64,000 nt of DNA from Pseudomonas putida (GTDB lineage Bacteria; Pseudomonadota; Gammaproteobacteria; Pseudomonadales; Pseudomonadaceae): contig NZ_BSKJ01000003.1 of assembly GCF_030159595.1 (NCBI RefSeq), forward strand, positions 492,409 through 556,408, in the 5' to 3' direction. Under the pieces are notes generated by a model. It saw only the letters and a list, made by a program, of their open reading frames with translations, made no database searches and was not told the DNA's origin. Of the stretch, positions 45,987 to 54,577 are shown in pieces (within the stretch, counting starts at the first letter, position 1; each line of letters starts with the position of its first letter). The translations under genes and the position numbers were made by a program.

Positions 45987-46751
45987 TCACTGGGGCAGGC
46001 TTCGGGTTGCTCGGGTGTGGATTCGTTGCGAGGCCTTGCAGCCGGGGGGATAGCGCTGGAACAGCTGAAGTACCCAATCGGGTCGGGTCTTGCTGGCATC
46101 GTTAAGCCAGTTGGCGACCGAGTCCTGGGCGTACTTCTCGGCCTCGGCCAACAGCGGCACCAGCAACGGCTCGGCCACTTCCGGTTGTTGTTTGAGTGCG
46201 GCTATGTGCTCACACCAGACACCACGCGGGCGCAGGATTTCGATACAGAAGCGCCGCACCAGCGGGTCTGCGTCGCTTGCGTAGCGGCCGAGCAAGGGCA
46301 GGGCGGTGTCCAGGTGCTGTGCGAGGCGGGGGCGTAGGGCAATCCAGGCCCATTCGCGCACACCGAAGTGCGCATCGCGGGCGAAGCGAAGCTGCGCCAG
46401 CAGGGCGTCTTGTGCAGGCAAGGTGCGTGACAGGTGCGCCTGAGCGAAGGCCGCCCAGCTGCGCACGGTGTCGGACGGGTGTTCGCAGCATTGCTCGAAC
46501 ACCTCCTGGCGCAGGGGGGCGGGCGCTTGTTCCAGCCATTGGCCCAGCGTCAGGCCGATGGCTGCGACCTTTTTTGACAGGCCCAGCGTCTGAACCTGGT
46601 CCGCACTGGCAGCCAGTTGTTCGACCAGTGCCGCAGGTAACCGGGTGGCCAGGGCATTGGCCAGTGTCACTTGATCCACGGCCAGGCATTCGGCCAAGTT
46701 GCGGGTCGGCAGTTGGCCAAGGTCGATCAGGGACTTGCAATCATCCGTCAT
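45987..46751 (-). CDS. HEAT-repeat protein, AlkC/AlkD DNA-glycosylase-like
   Basis: A 254-residue all-helical protein. The C-terminal part (about 160-235) carries the pattern of alkylpurine DNA glycosylases of the AlkC/AlkD (PF08713) family: VRRFCIEILRPRG, then 'YAQDSVANWLNDASKTRPDWVL', close to the SVAN-x-LND-x-SK-x-x-P motif. Such proteins remove N3/N7-alkyl purines. Relatives such as YtkR2 and AzinB give self-resistance in DNA-alkylating natural-product clusters. Here it overlaps the FAD oxidoreductase gene by 4 bp. The catalytic residue cannot be assigned by eye. Confidence 0.72.
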   Translation of the reverse strand: MTDDCKSLIDLGQLPTRNLAECLAVDQVTLANALATRLPAALVEQLAASADQVQTLGLSKKVAAIGLTLGQWLEQAPAPLRQEVFEQCCEHPSDTVRSWAAFAQAHLSRTLPAQDALLAQLRFARDAHFGVREWAWIALRPRLAQHLDTALPLLGRYASDADPLVRRFCIEILRPRGVWCEHIAALKQQPEVAEPLLVPLLAEAEKYAQDSVANWLNDASKTRPDWVLQLFQRYPPGCKASQRIHTRATRSLPQ

Positions 46752-48385
46752 TGCTGAGGCTCCATGACAGCAGGTTGGCATTCGGGGGTATGTGCCGGCG
46801 GGCAATAACGCCCTGGCGCGAGCAGGTGCTGTGGGTCCAGGGTATCCTTGATACGCTGCCCGAGTTGCCAGGCAGGCGCTTGCGTTTCGTTCAGCAAGCC
46901 CATGAAGGCCAGCGGCAGCCGATAGGGCAGCACACCTTGCTGCTTACCCGTGCGGAACAACTGCCGGTAGCAGTCTTCGGCGCGGTTGCTGGCGGACGCA
47001 TCGTTGCGGTCGAACAGCAGCGGCACCGTGCAGTCGATTGCTCGGCCCGACAAGGTGGTGAGGGTAACCGGGCAGGGCAATTGGTGGGTTTCGCAGGTCT
47101 GTTCCATGTGCGTGACGAAGGTAGCGACCTGCTGGCTGCGCAGGGGCAGGATGGGCGCATACCAGATCAATCCGCAGTTGTCCCGGGCCGGGTCGAGCAA
47201 GGCGCCTTGCTGCGGTTGCGCACCTGCGGCGTAAGCCAGCGGCAGTGCCACCTGGTTCGGTCGGCCTTCCATCAGTTCAACGCCCATGCGCAGTTTGCTC
47301 AGGGTCACCTGCCAGCGCCTGGACCAGGGCCCCGGCAGCAGGCGCAAGGCGCGCTCAGCCAGTGCCAGCTGGCGTTGGCTGCGGAACAGGTAGCGGCTGC
47401 TGAAACAGCGCAATTCGCTGCGGATGATGCGCTTGAGCGAGGCCAGTTGCGCCTGTTCGCAGTAGATCGAACCTACTCCCATCCAGGCGGGCAGTGCGAG
47501 CGATTGGGCGGCGGCGTCGCGTTCGGCCGGGTTCAGTTGAGTAAGGGGCCGGGTGTCGTAGGCCATGCTCAGCAGGCGAGTGCTGTTCATCAGGTTGATG
47601 CCGCCCACCTGGCTGTTGCAACGTTCCAGTATGCGCTTGACGCCATCGAGGGCGGCTGGGAGCTGTGCCGCCGAATCCACCCAGAAGTAGAACGGTTGCA
47701 CGACCTGTGGGCGCTTGACCAAGGCGATCGACATGTGTGTCACCACCCCCAGCCCGCTCTGGCTGAACAGGCCGTCCAGGTAGGGGCCGATGCCCCATTT
47801 GAAGCAGGCGGTTGTGCCCGTTGCCCACATCGGCGAGCGATAGCGTTGGCCATCGGGCAGAATGGCTTCAAGGCCCATGACGGCTTGCCAGTGGTCCGTT
47901 AACGGTGTGATGCCAAAGCCGCGCTCCAGCGCGTTGGCCAGCACACTGCAGGAGGGCCCTGCGCCGGTGACGGGGGTAAGGAAAGGCAGGTTGCGACTGG
48001 CCAGGTAGTCGGCCAGTGCGGCCTGGGTAACGCCTGGTTCAAGGGTGACCACGCCCAGTGCCTCGTCGAAGGCGAGGATCTTGTCCATGCGCGACAGGTC
48101 GAGTTGCACGCAGCGGTCGTGAAGCGTTGCCACGCTGCCATAGCCCCAGTTGTGGCCTGTGCTTGCCGGCTGCACAGCGACACCGTGCAGGCGCGCAATC
48201 GCCAGGCAGGCGGCTACCTGTTCGCTGTTGGCTGGCCTGAGCCTGGCACAGGCATGGGCGGGCGAGCGCATGGTGTCCTGGCTTAGCTGGCACAGCGTGT
48301 TGGCGTCGTTCTGTACATGGGCGTCACCCAGCACCGCGCGCCATGCTGCCAGGGCGGCTTGCAGCCCCTGCGGCTCAGAACGCAC
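46748..48385 (-). CDS. FAD-binding (PCMH/VAO-type) oxidoreductase
   Basis: This 545-residue flavoprotein has the PCMH-type FAD domain: LRPANSEQVAACLAIAR, PASTGHNWGYGSVATLHDR, GVVTLEPGVTQAALADYL, and 'VTGAGPSCSVLANALERG'. These match vanillyl-alcohol-oxidase and 4-cresol-dehydrogenase-like enzymes. The GHNWGYGS histidine is a candidate covalent flavin link. It would oxidise a phenolic, aromatic or amino-acid-derived substrate. A GTG start follows GGGAGG by 8 bases. The gene overlaps the methyltransferase stop by about 11 bp and the next gene by 4 bp, so all are coupled. Confidence 0.88.
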   Translation of the reverse strand: MRSEPQGLQAALAAWRAVLGDAHVQNDANTLCQLSQDTMRSPAHACARLRPANSEQVAACLAIARLHGVAVQPASTGHNWGYGSVATLHDRCVQLDLSRMDKILAFDEALGVVTLEPGVTQAALADYLASRNLPFLTPVTGAGPSCSVLANALERGFGITPLTDHWQAVMGLEAILPDGQRYRSPMWATGTTACFKWGIGPYLDGLFSQSGLGVVTHMSIALVKRPQVVQPFYFWVDSAAQLPAALDGVKRILERCNSQVGGINLMNSTRLLSMAYDTRPLTQLNPAERDAAAQSLALPAWMGVGSIYCEQAQLASLKRIIRSELRCFSSRYLFRSQRQLALAERALRLLPGPWSRRWQVTLSKLRMGVELMEGRPNQVALPLAYAAGAQPQQGALLDPARDNCGLIWYAPILPLRSQQVATFVTHMEQTCETHQLPCPVTLTTLSGRAIDCTVPLLFDRNDASASNRAEDCYRQLFRTGKQQGVLPYRLPLAFMGLLNETQAPAWQLGQRIKDTLDPQHLLAPGRYCPPAHTPECQPAVMEPQQ

Positions 48386-49241
48386 TTGCCAGACCTCCCA
48401 TGCCTAGGAACAGGCGCAGTTGGTCGACATCGGCTCGGCGGCTGCGTGGCAAATCGCGGTAGCGTCGACGAAATTCGCCCTTCATCGCTGCCACGCAGCG
48501 CCGCTTGGGGGTGCGGATCACCATCATCAGCGGGCTGACAGCTGTGCTGTATACCTTGGCGCATGGGCCGAGGTAACTGGCGGCAAGGGTTTGGAACTCT
48601 TCCAGAGAGAAAGCAGCCAGCAGCGAGTTGCGGTAGTCGAGCAGGGTGGCCTGGTCGGCTCCATCGCTGGCGCGGCTGACGAAATAGTCTACCGACTCTA
48701 TCGATTTGAGCCTGCCAAAGTCGTTCAGGTAGATGGCCCGGTCATTGCGAAGCACGCGTGCGATGTTGCGAAACGTAGCTTCCAGCTGAGAGAGATCGGC
48801 CAGGTGATGCAGTGCCATCGAAGAGATGACCACATCAACGCTACGGTCGGCGATACCGGCCAGGCGAGTCATGTCTTCCTCGCGCAGTTCGACGTTGTCG
48901 ATGCCTTGCTGGCGAATCGAGGCCTGCCCCACCTCTAGCATGGTGGCCGACAGGTCGGTGCCGATGAATTCGGCCCTCGGGTTCAGGCGGGCCAGTTGCA
49001 GCAACAGGCTGGCCGGGCCACAGCCGATGTCCAGCACGACATCGCCCGGTTTGATCAACGCGCACATCTGTGCGCAGTGGTACAGGTATGTACCGGATAG
49101 CGCCTGGCCCTGGCCTGCGCTGTCGGCGTAAGCCGAGACACAGGCGTCGTCAGCCATTACCAGATCAGGCTCAGGCGTGCGTACCAGCGGGTGGCTGAGG
49201 GTAATCTCCCTGTAGATCGCGCGCAGCAATCCCATGTCCAT
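48375..49241 (-). CDS. Class I SAM-dependent methyltransferase of the FeeM-like operon
   Basis: This 288-residue protein has motif I (VVLDIGCGPASLLLQLA), the acidic residue of motif II (FIGTDLSATMLEVG), and 'ADRSVDVVISSMALHHL' with 'RVLRNDRAIYLNDFGRL' as post-motifs. I chose the ATG at 49241 because it lies 8 bases after GGAGG; the frame opens at 49295. It lies 50 bp after the FeeM-like gene and overlaps the oxidoreductase. An O- or N-methylation of the operon product is the likely role. Confidence 0.85.
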   Translation of the reverse strand: MDMGLLRAIYREITLSHPLVRTPEPDLVMADDACVSAYADSAGQGQALSGTYLYHCAQMCALIKPGDVVLDIGCGPASLLLQLARLNPRAEFIGTDLSATMLEVGQASIRQQGIDNVELREEDMTRLAGIADRSVDVVISSMALHHLADLSQLEATFRNIARVLRNDRAIYLNDFGRLKSIESVDYFVSRASDGADQATLLDYRNSLLAAFSLEEFQTLAASYLGPCAKVYSTAVSPLMMVIRTPKRRCVAAMKGEFRRRYRDLPRSRRADVDQLRLFLGMGGLASAF

Positions 49242-49291
49242 GAACGTATCCTCCATGAAAGTCGTGTGGTGTGGAGCGCGGGGCGGGCTGC

Positions 49292-50224
49292 TCAATCCAG
49301 TTGCAGAACCCGTCGTACCCGCGGCGTCAGATGGCGCGGCGAGGTGCCGCAGCGTGCCATGTGGGTAAGCACTTCGTCAGTGCTCCAGTGGGTTTGAGGC
49401 GGCGCGACGGGCAGTTGGATGTGCGGGAAATGCCGTGCGCAGAAGAAATCGAACAGGTCGGTGTGCTGATGCTCGACGGTAAAGCCCAGGCCTGGGTGTT
49501 GGTAGACCTTGGCGAACACCTGGCGCGCCTGGTTCAGGTTCAACGCCAGGGGGAGCGACAAGGCATTGTTGAGCTTGGTGTAGGTCTGCACGGGGCCAAT
49601 GGGTGAGAAGAACAGCACGTTGCGGTAGAAGCCGGCGGCGCGAGGGTGCACGGCGATCAGCAGGGTATTTACCCGGCGATGGTCCATGGCCCAACGAAAC
49701 ATGGCGTTGTACAGCATGAGGGGCACGCCTTTGCCTTTGTAGTGGCTGCAGACCGCCAGGGTGCCGACTTCGGCCAGGCGGCCACCGCCCATGCGTTGCA
49801 ACACGGCTTCGTTGACATGTACGTCTTCCAGCGGCAGGCCGAGCGGCGAGTCTTCGATCAGTGACACGGTTCCCACCACCTGGTCGCCTTTCAGTGCCAC
49901 GAACGTGGTGGTGCCGGGTAGCAGATGATAGGGCGAGAAGCGCATGCCGGCGCGGCACACAGTCGCAATGCCGCGACGGGCATAGCTGTCGTTGACCAGG
50001 CGCAGGGCCTGTTCGAGCTCGTACAGACTCTGCACCGGGCGAAAACTGAAGCCCTCAATCGCCAGCGGCTGGCTGGAGAGCCGACGAATGAACAGGCGCC
50101 GGTAGAGTGCTGCTGGCAGGCAGGCTTCTAGCCAGGCCTGGCGCCGCCTTACCCGGTCGCGCTCGCTGTGCACCCGCGGCTTCCTGCCGATTCGGGCCAA
50201 TACGCTCTGGTTCTGCAACATCAT
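49292..50224 (-). CDS. N-acyl amino acid synthase, FeeM-like (GNAT fold)
   Basis: This 310-residue protein belongs to the FeeM branch of the GNAT/autoinducer-synthase fold: RLVNDSYARRGI, RFSPYHLLPGTTTFVALKGD, VGTVSLIEDSPLGLPLEDV, 'LAEVGTLAVC' and NTLLIAVHPRAAGFYRNVLF. FeeM joins a fatty acyl chain from acyl-ACP to an amino acid such as tyrosine, and the eDNA fee cluster adds flavin enzymes to make enol esters. No acyl carrier protein gene lies beside it. The first two codons are both ATG; the second (50221) is better spaced from GGAGG. It heads the structural genes. Confidence 0.85.
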   Translation of the reverse strand: MMLQNQSVLARIGRKPRVHSERDRVRRRQAWLEACLPAALYRRLFIRRLSSQPLAIEGFSFRPVQSLYELEQALRLVNDSYARRGIATVCRAGMRFSPYHLLPGTTTFVALKGDQVVGTVSLIEDSPLGLPLEDVHVNEAVLQRMGGGRLAEVGTLAVCSHYKGKGVPLMLYNAMFRWAMDHRRVNTLLIAVHPRAAGFYRNVLFFSPIGPVQTYTKLNNALSLPLALNLNQARQVFAKVYQHPGLGFTVEHQHTDLFDFFCARHFPHIQLPVAPPQTHWSTDEVLTHMARCGTSPRHLTPRVRRVLQLD

Positions 50225-50257
50225 CCACCTCCATGTGGTTTGACGGGTGTATTGGCT

Positions 50258-50767
50258 TCAGTCCTTGTCGGGTGGCAATGCCAGGGCAGGGCTCGCCGAA
50301 AGTGCCTGTAGCGTGGCGGAAAGGCCTTCCCGCTGTGTGTTGTCCAGCGTGTGCATGATCGTGCCGATCCAGTCGGTGTGTTCGGCGAATACCGCGTCCA
50401 GGACAGAAACACCTGCCGGGGTAAGGCTGATGCTCAGTTTGCGACGGTCATGGGCATCCTTGCGGCGCTTGATGAAACCGTCGCCTTGCAGGCCGTCGAG
50501 CAGGCCGGTGACGGTGCCCGAAGTGATCGCCAGACGCGTCGCCAGTTCCAGCGGCGACAGGCGTCCGCCAGCCGCTTGCAACGTCAGCAAGATGGCGAAA
50601 CGCCCTTCCGACAAGTTGTGACGAGCCAGGCGCACCGCGCACACGCGGTTGATTGCCGCCGCCGCGGACAGCAGTTCGAAACACAGGCGCACGCATTGCC
50701 TGGCGTCGGCAGGGGCCTCTGCCAGTGCGTCGAGCATGATGTGATGCTTGTTCTCAAGAATATTCAT
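50258..50767 (-). CDS. MarR family transcriptional regulator
   Basis: This 169-residue regulator has the MarR winged helix: LSPLELATRLAITSGTVTGLLD, LQGDGFIKRRKDAHDRRK (wing with the DxRxxx motif) and LSISLTPAG. It lies 33 bp upstream of the FeeM-like gene on the same strand and so probably leads and controls the operon. A near-perfect inverted repeat overlaps its predicted promoter, which suggests autorepression. An internal ATG (MLDALAE) 30 bases in is a possible alternative start. Confidence 0.9.
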   Translation of the reverse strand: MNILENKHHIMLDALAEAPADARQCVRLCFELLSAAAAINRVCAVRLARHNLSEGRFAILLTLQAAGGRLSPLELATRLAITSGTVTGLLDGLQGDGFIKRRKDAHDRRKLSISLTPAGVSVLDAVFAEHTDWIGTIMHTLDNTQREGLSATLQALSASPALALPPDKD

Positions 50768-50802
50768 AAGGCGCAGTTTATCTTGGTGCCTTAGTAAGTC
50801 AA
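50767..50802 (-). promoter_or_regulatory. Promoter and MarR operator of the FeeM-like operon
   Basis: On the minus strand, TTGACT (-35, 50797-50802) and TAAACT (-10, 50775-50780) are separated by 16 bases. The inverted repeat TAAGGCGC (50767-50774) and GTGCCTTA (50786-50793, 7 of 8 paired) overlaps both the -10 region and the first base of the start codon. If the -10 is right, transcription starts at or next to the ATG, giving a leaderless or near-leaderless mRNA. Confidence 0.55.
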
Positions 50803-50963
50803 CAGTGCCTGTGTTACAGGGCTGCGACAGCTATTGAATTATTGCGTTGCGTGCCTGCTTTTTACATGCATGTTACGAATAGTTCATGTGCATGACTTTG
50901 ATTTCCATCAGCCAGGTGTATTGCACGATGATGCGGTCATCAAGACATTGAAAGGGCACAGCC

Positions 50964-51482
50964 ATGTTCAGTAAATCCATGCTTCTGTTGGTTCTGCCGC
51001 TCGCCCTGGCGTTGTTTGCCGGTGCGGTACTGCCCTTTCAGGCCACCGCTAACGCTGCCGTGGGCCGGGCATTAGGGCACTGGTTATGGGGGGCGTTCAC
51101 CTCGTTGGCGGTGAGTTCGCTGGTGGTGATTCTTGCCCTGCTGGTCCTCAGGGTGCCAGCGCCGGACATGGGCAAGGCTATGCAGGGGCCTTGGTGGCTA
51201 TGGGTCGGGGGTGTACTGGGGGCTCTGTATGTGGCCGGTGCTGCTGCACTTACCCCAAGGCTGGGGGCGGCGGGCTTCCTGGTGCTGGTTGTGGCAGGGC
51301 AGATCATCACCGCAGTGCTGGTCGACCATTTTGCGGTAATGGGGTTGGCAGCCAAGCCACTCAACCTGGCCAGGCTGGCGGGTGTGGTGCTGATTTTGTG
51401 TGGCGTGCTGCTGGTACAGGGCTCTTGGACGACGGCGTCACCGGGCAGTGCCGCAGCGGCTGTGAAGCAGCCCGAAAGTTGA
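50964..51482 (+). CDS. DMT family transporter, YdcZ (DUF606) type
   Basis: This 172-residue protein has four to five membrane segments: LLLVLPLALALFAGAVLPF, LAVSSLVVILALLVL, LWVGGVLGALYVAGAAAL, 'AAGFLVLVVAGQIITAVLVDHF' and 'GVVLILCGVLLVQG'. The phrase FQATANAAVGRALG and AVLVDHF are typical of the short YdcZ-type DMT proteins. The product exported or imported is unknown. It is divergent from the MarR-led operon across a 196-bp gap. Confidence 0.85.
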   Translation: MFSKSMLLLVLPLALALFAGAVLPFQATANAAVGRALGHWLWGAFTSLAVSSLVVILALLVLRVPAPDMGKAMQGPWWLWVGGVLGALYVAGAAALTPRLGAAGFLVLVVAGQIITAVLVDHFAVMGLAAKPLNLARLAGVVLILCGVLLVQGSWTTASPGSAAAAVKQPES

Positions 51483-52391
51483 TCAGCATCCCGGTTGGCT
51501 GCAGGCCCACACGGTTTCGCGCAGCCAGCGATGCCCGGGGTCGCTGTCCTTGCGGCTGTGCCAGGCTTGCTGGTAGTCGAACGAGGGGATCGCCAATGGC
51601 GGTTCGAACTGGCGTAACGCCCTGTGCGGGGGCAATGAGCCTACGGCGCGGCTGGCCACGGTAAGGATCAGGTCGGTACCGGCCAGTACCTCCACCGCTG
51701 CGCTCCAGTGCGGCAAGGCCAGGGCAATTCGACGGCGCAAGCCTTGGGCCGCCAGCGCACGTTCAATTTCATCGAAGGCATCCGGCCGCATCGCCATCAG
51801 TACATGCGGGCGCGCCAGCCAGTCTTCCAGCGCCAAGCCGCCGCTGGCTGGCAGCACCTGGCGGTCGGCGATGCTGATGAAGCTGTCGGCAAAAAGCGGT
51901 TGGGTGGTAATGCCCTGGGGCCGGTCCGGGAAGATGCCCAAGGCCAGGTCCAGCTCGCCGTCGAGCAGTTGGGCCAGCATGGTTTCGCGGCTGGCCTGGC
52001 TGATGGCCAGGTCTACCCCGGGCGCGACCTGGCGCAGATGGCGCATCAGGGGTGGCAGGACAATACGCGAGGAGTAATCGGACAGCGACAGCCTGAAACG
52101 GCGCTGGGCCTTTGCCGGCTCGAACTGGGGGGTGGCCAGCAGTCCATTGAGGCTGCCCAGGGCGTCCTGCAATGGGCTGGCCAGCGACTGGGCGAGTGTG
52201 GTGAGCGTCATGCGACCGTTCTGGCGAACCAGCAAGGGGTCGTCGAAGTGTTTGCGCAACTGCGCCAGGGCGTGGCTTACGGCCGGTTGGCTACGATGCA
52301 GTCGCAGGGCGGCGCGGGTCACGTGTTTTTCGCTGAGCAGGGCGTGCAGGGCCAGCAGCAGGTTAAGGTCGATTTTGCGCAGTTCATCCAT
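51483..52391 (-). CDS. LysR family transcriptional regulator
   Basis: A 302-residue LysR protein, with the winged helix at LRKIDLNLLLALHALLSEKH and SQPAVSHALAQLRKHFDDPL, and the usual effector domain. The ATG at 52391 (MDELRKI) is chosen over a TTG at 52418. Its stop lies immediately after the stop of the DMT gene (convergent). It is divergent from the quinone-reductase-like gene and probably controls it. Confidence 0.9.
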   Translation of the reverse strand: MDELRKIDLNLLLALHALLSEKHVTRAALRLHRSQPAVSHALAQLRKHFDDPLLVRQNGRMTLTTLAQSLASPLQDALGSLNGLLATPQFEPAKAQRRFRLSLSDYSSRIVLPPLMRHLRQVAPGVDLAISQASRETMLAQLLDGELDLALGIFPDRPQGITTQPLFADSFISIADRQVLPASGGLALEDWLARPHVLMAMRPDAFDEIERALAAQGLRRRIALALPHWSAAVEVLAGTDLILTVASRAVGSLPPHRALRQFEPPLAIPSFDYQQAWHSRKDSDPGHRWLRETVWACSQPGC

Positions 52392-52589
52392 GGGGCGAAT
52401 GGTTTCATCAATATTCAAATGTCTCTATCAGCTTAACAAATGCAAGCGTCGACATGTCGTTGCTGGCGGGCTTGGAGGCATTGAGTCCTTTGCTGCAAGA
52501 GGTGCAGATATAATCTGCATCAAGCCCGATTGTTCAACTTTGCCTGCCTCATTAGCCTCACTCGAACACTCATCCAGCAGGATCCGATC

Positions 52590-53564
52590 ATGGCTACCCG
52601 CATCATTCTCACTCACACCGGCACCGCCGATGTCATGCAGCTTGAACACGTTGACGCGCAACCTCCAGGGCGCGGCCAGGTCTGGCTGGAGCAGACGATC
52701 ATGGGCGTAAACCCGCTGGACGTTTTACAGCGCAAGGGCGGGGCGCCGTTGCCATTGCCATCGGGCCTGGGCCTGGAAGGCGCAGGCCGGGTTACGGCCG
52801 TCGGCGAGGGGGTAACCAACGTGCAGGTGGGCGATCGGGTCGCCTATGCGATGGGGCCGATTGGCGCCTATGCCAGCGCTCGGCTGTTCCCGGCCGACCG
52901 GCTGGTCAAGCTGCCACCGCAGTTGGATGACGAGGCCGCCGCAGCGGTGTTGTTCAAGGGCATCACGGCGCAATATTTGCTGAAAACCACCTTTGCCGTG
53001 GGGCCGGGGACCCAGGTGTTGTTGTACGGTGCCGCCGGTGCCTTGGGTCAGCTGATGGCGCCTTGGGCGCGGCATCTCGGGGCGACAGTGATTGGCGTGG
53101 TCTCGCGCCCGCAGAGCGTGGCCAGGGCGCAGGCGGCTGGCTGCCACCATGTGCTGGTGTTCGATGCGGCAACACTGGCTGGTGACGTGCGCGAGCTGAC
53201 CCAGGGGCAGGGCGTGGACGTGGTCTATGACTGTGTCGGCAAGGTGTCGCTGGAAGCTTCGCTGGACAGCCTGCGGATGCGCGGCCTGCTGGTGTCGTTT
53301 GGCGGTTCCTCCGGTGCCCCGGCGGCGATCGAGGTCGCCACGCTCAATGCCAAAGGCTCGCTGTACCTGACCCGGCCGTCGCTGGCGGCACATACGCGCA
53401 CGGTTGACGAATATCAGCAGCGCGCTGCCGATGTGCTGGCAGCTGTCGCCGAAGGTATCATCCAGCCTCGGGTCTGGCGTCGCTACCCACTGGCCGACGT
53501 GGCCAGGGCCCACCGGGACCTGGAACAAGGGCTGTCGGAGGGCGCGCTGGTCCTTACCGCTTGA
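52590..53564 (+). CDS. NADPH:quinone oxidoreductase-like MDR protein
   Basis: A 324-residue medium-chain dehydrogenase of the QOR branch, without zinc. It has IMGVNPLDVLQRKG, GLGLEGAGRVTAVGEGVTNV and GDRVAYAMGPIGAYA, and the NADPH-binding LLYGAAGALGQLMAPWA with the AAGA loop of QOR-type enzymes. It reduces quinones or other enones. It lies 27 bp upstream of a second LysR gene on the same strand, so it is flanked by two regulators. Confidence 0.9.
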   Translation: MATRIILTHTGTADVMQLEHVDAQPPGRGQVWLEQTIMGVNPLDVLQRKGGAPLPLPSGLGLEGAGRVTAVGEGVTNVQVGDRVAYAMGPIGAYASARLFPADRLVKLPPQLDDEAAAAVLFKGITAQYLLKTTFAVGPGTQVLLYGAAGALGQLMAPWARHLGATVIGVVSRPQSVARAQAAGCHHVLVFDAATLAGDVRELTQGQGVDVVYDCVGKVSLEASLDSLRMRGLLVSFGGSSGAPAAIEVATLNAKGSLYLTRPSLAAHTRTVDEYQQRAADVLAAVAEGIIQPRVWRRYPLADVARAHRDLEQGLSEGALVLTA

Positions 53565-53591
53565 TACCCGATCACACCGCCGAGTCTTGCC

Positions 53592-54512
53592 ATGGATGCC
53601 TTCGACAGCCGCCGCGCCGATGAACGTGCCACCTTGCTGGCCCTGCACGAGCAGGGGTCGTTTGCCGCTGCCGGGCGGCTGCTGGAGCGCCACCCCACGG
53701 TGCTGTCGAAGCGCCTGAGCGCACTGGAGGCACGCCTGGGGATTCGCCTGGTGGAGCGCAGCACGCGGCAGTTGCGCTTTACCGATGAAGGCGAGCGGTT
53801 GGTGGCCAAGGTGCGCGAGGCCAACCGGCTGATCGCCGAGGCGGAACAGGAAGCTGCCGAGGGCGCGGCAACAATACGCGGGCGCTTGCGCCTGGCGTTG
53901 CCGGCGGCCATGGGCCGGCGCTGGTTGAGCGGGATGCTGGCCGACTTCGTGCTGGCCTACCCGCAGGTGACGGTGGAGGCTGAGTACGCTGATCGATTCG
54001 TCGACCTGATCGGCGAAGGTTTCGACGCCGCCATCCGTATTGGTGAGCTGGCGGACAATCGCCTGGTCGCCAGGAAGCTGTGCGATCACCTGCGCATCCT
54101 GTGCGCATCACCCGAGTACCTCGCTCGCCAGGGCGTGCCTGCCCGGCCGGAGGATCTGGTTGGTCATAACTGTTTGGGGTTCAGTGGCTTACGTTCATTT
54201 CCTGAGTGGCGCTTGATGAGCGCTGGGCAGCAGGTAAGCGTTAAAGTCGCTGGCAACTTACGCAGCAATGACAATGAGGCGCTGCTGGAGGCGGCGCGGC
54301 GTGGTGTGGGTGTTCTTGCCGGGGGGGACTGGCTGATGGGTGAAGACCTTGCCAGTGGGCGCCTGGTGCGGGTGTTGCCGCAGTGGCAGCTGGATGTGGC
54401 AGCGGGCATTTACCTGGTGCGGCCGACCGCGCGCCTGAATACAGCGGCACTGGGGGCATTCAAGGCCTGGCTGGAAGACCGCTTCAAGGCCGGAGCCCCT
54501 TGGCGGCCTTGA
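53592..54512 (+). CDS. LysR family transcriptional regulator
   Basis: A 306-residue LysR protein of the CrgA/DsdC-like large group: TLLALHEQGSFAAAGRLLER, TVLSKRLSALEARLGIRLVERSTRQL, and an effector domain containing 'GRLRLALPAAMGRRWL'. It follows the oxidoreductase gene by 27 bp, so a common transcript is possible. The effector is unknown. Confidence 0.92.
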   Translation: MDAFDSRRADERATLLALHEQGSFAAAGRLLERHPTVLSKRLSALEARLGIRLVERSTRQLRFTDEGERLVAKVREANRLIAEAEQEAAEGAATIRGRLRLALPAAMGRRWLSGMLADFVLAYPQVTVEAEYADRFVDLIGEGFDAAIRIGELADNRLVARKLCDHLRILCASPEYLARQGVPARPEDLVGHNCLGFSGLRSFPEWRLMSAGQQVSVKVAGNLRSNDNEALLEAARRGVGVLAGGDWLMGEDLASGRLVRVLPQWQLDVAAGIYLVRPTARLNTAALGAFKAWLEDRFKAGAPWRP

Positions 54513-54577
54513 TACGGCCTGTCGTGATCCAAGGTCGATTCTAAAGTTTATTGTATAACTACTTGATAAATAACAGA

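Noticed and set aside
49292..50224. Calling the gene a LuxI-type acyl-homoserine lactone synthase
   Set aside because: The fold is related, but the LPGTTTFVAL and NTLLIAVHPR motifs are those of FeeM-type N-acyl amino acid synthases, and no LuxR gene is nearby.
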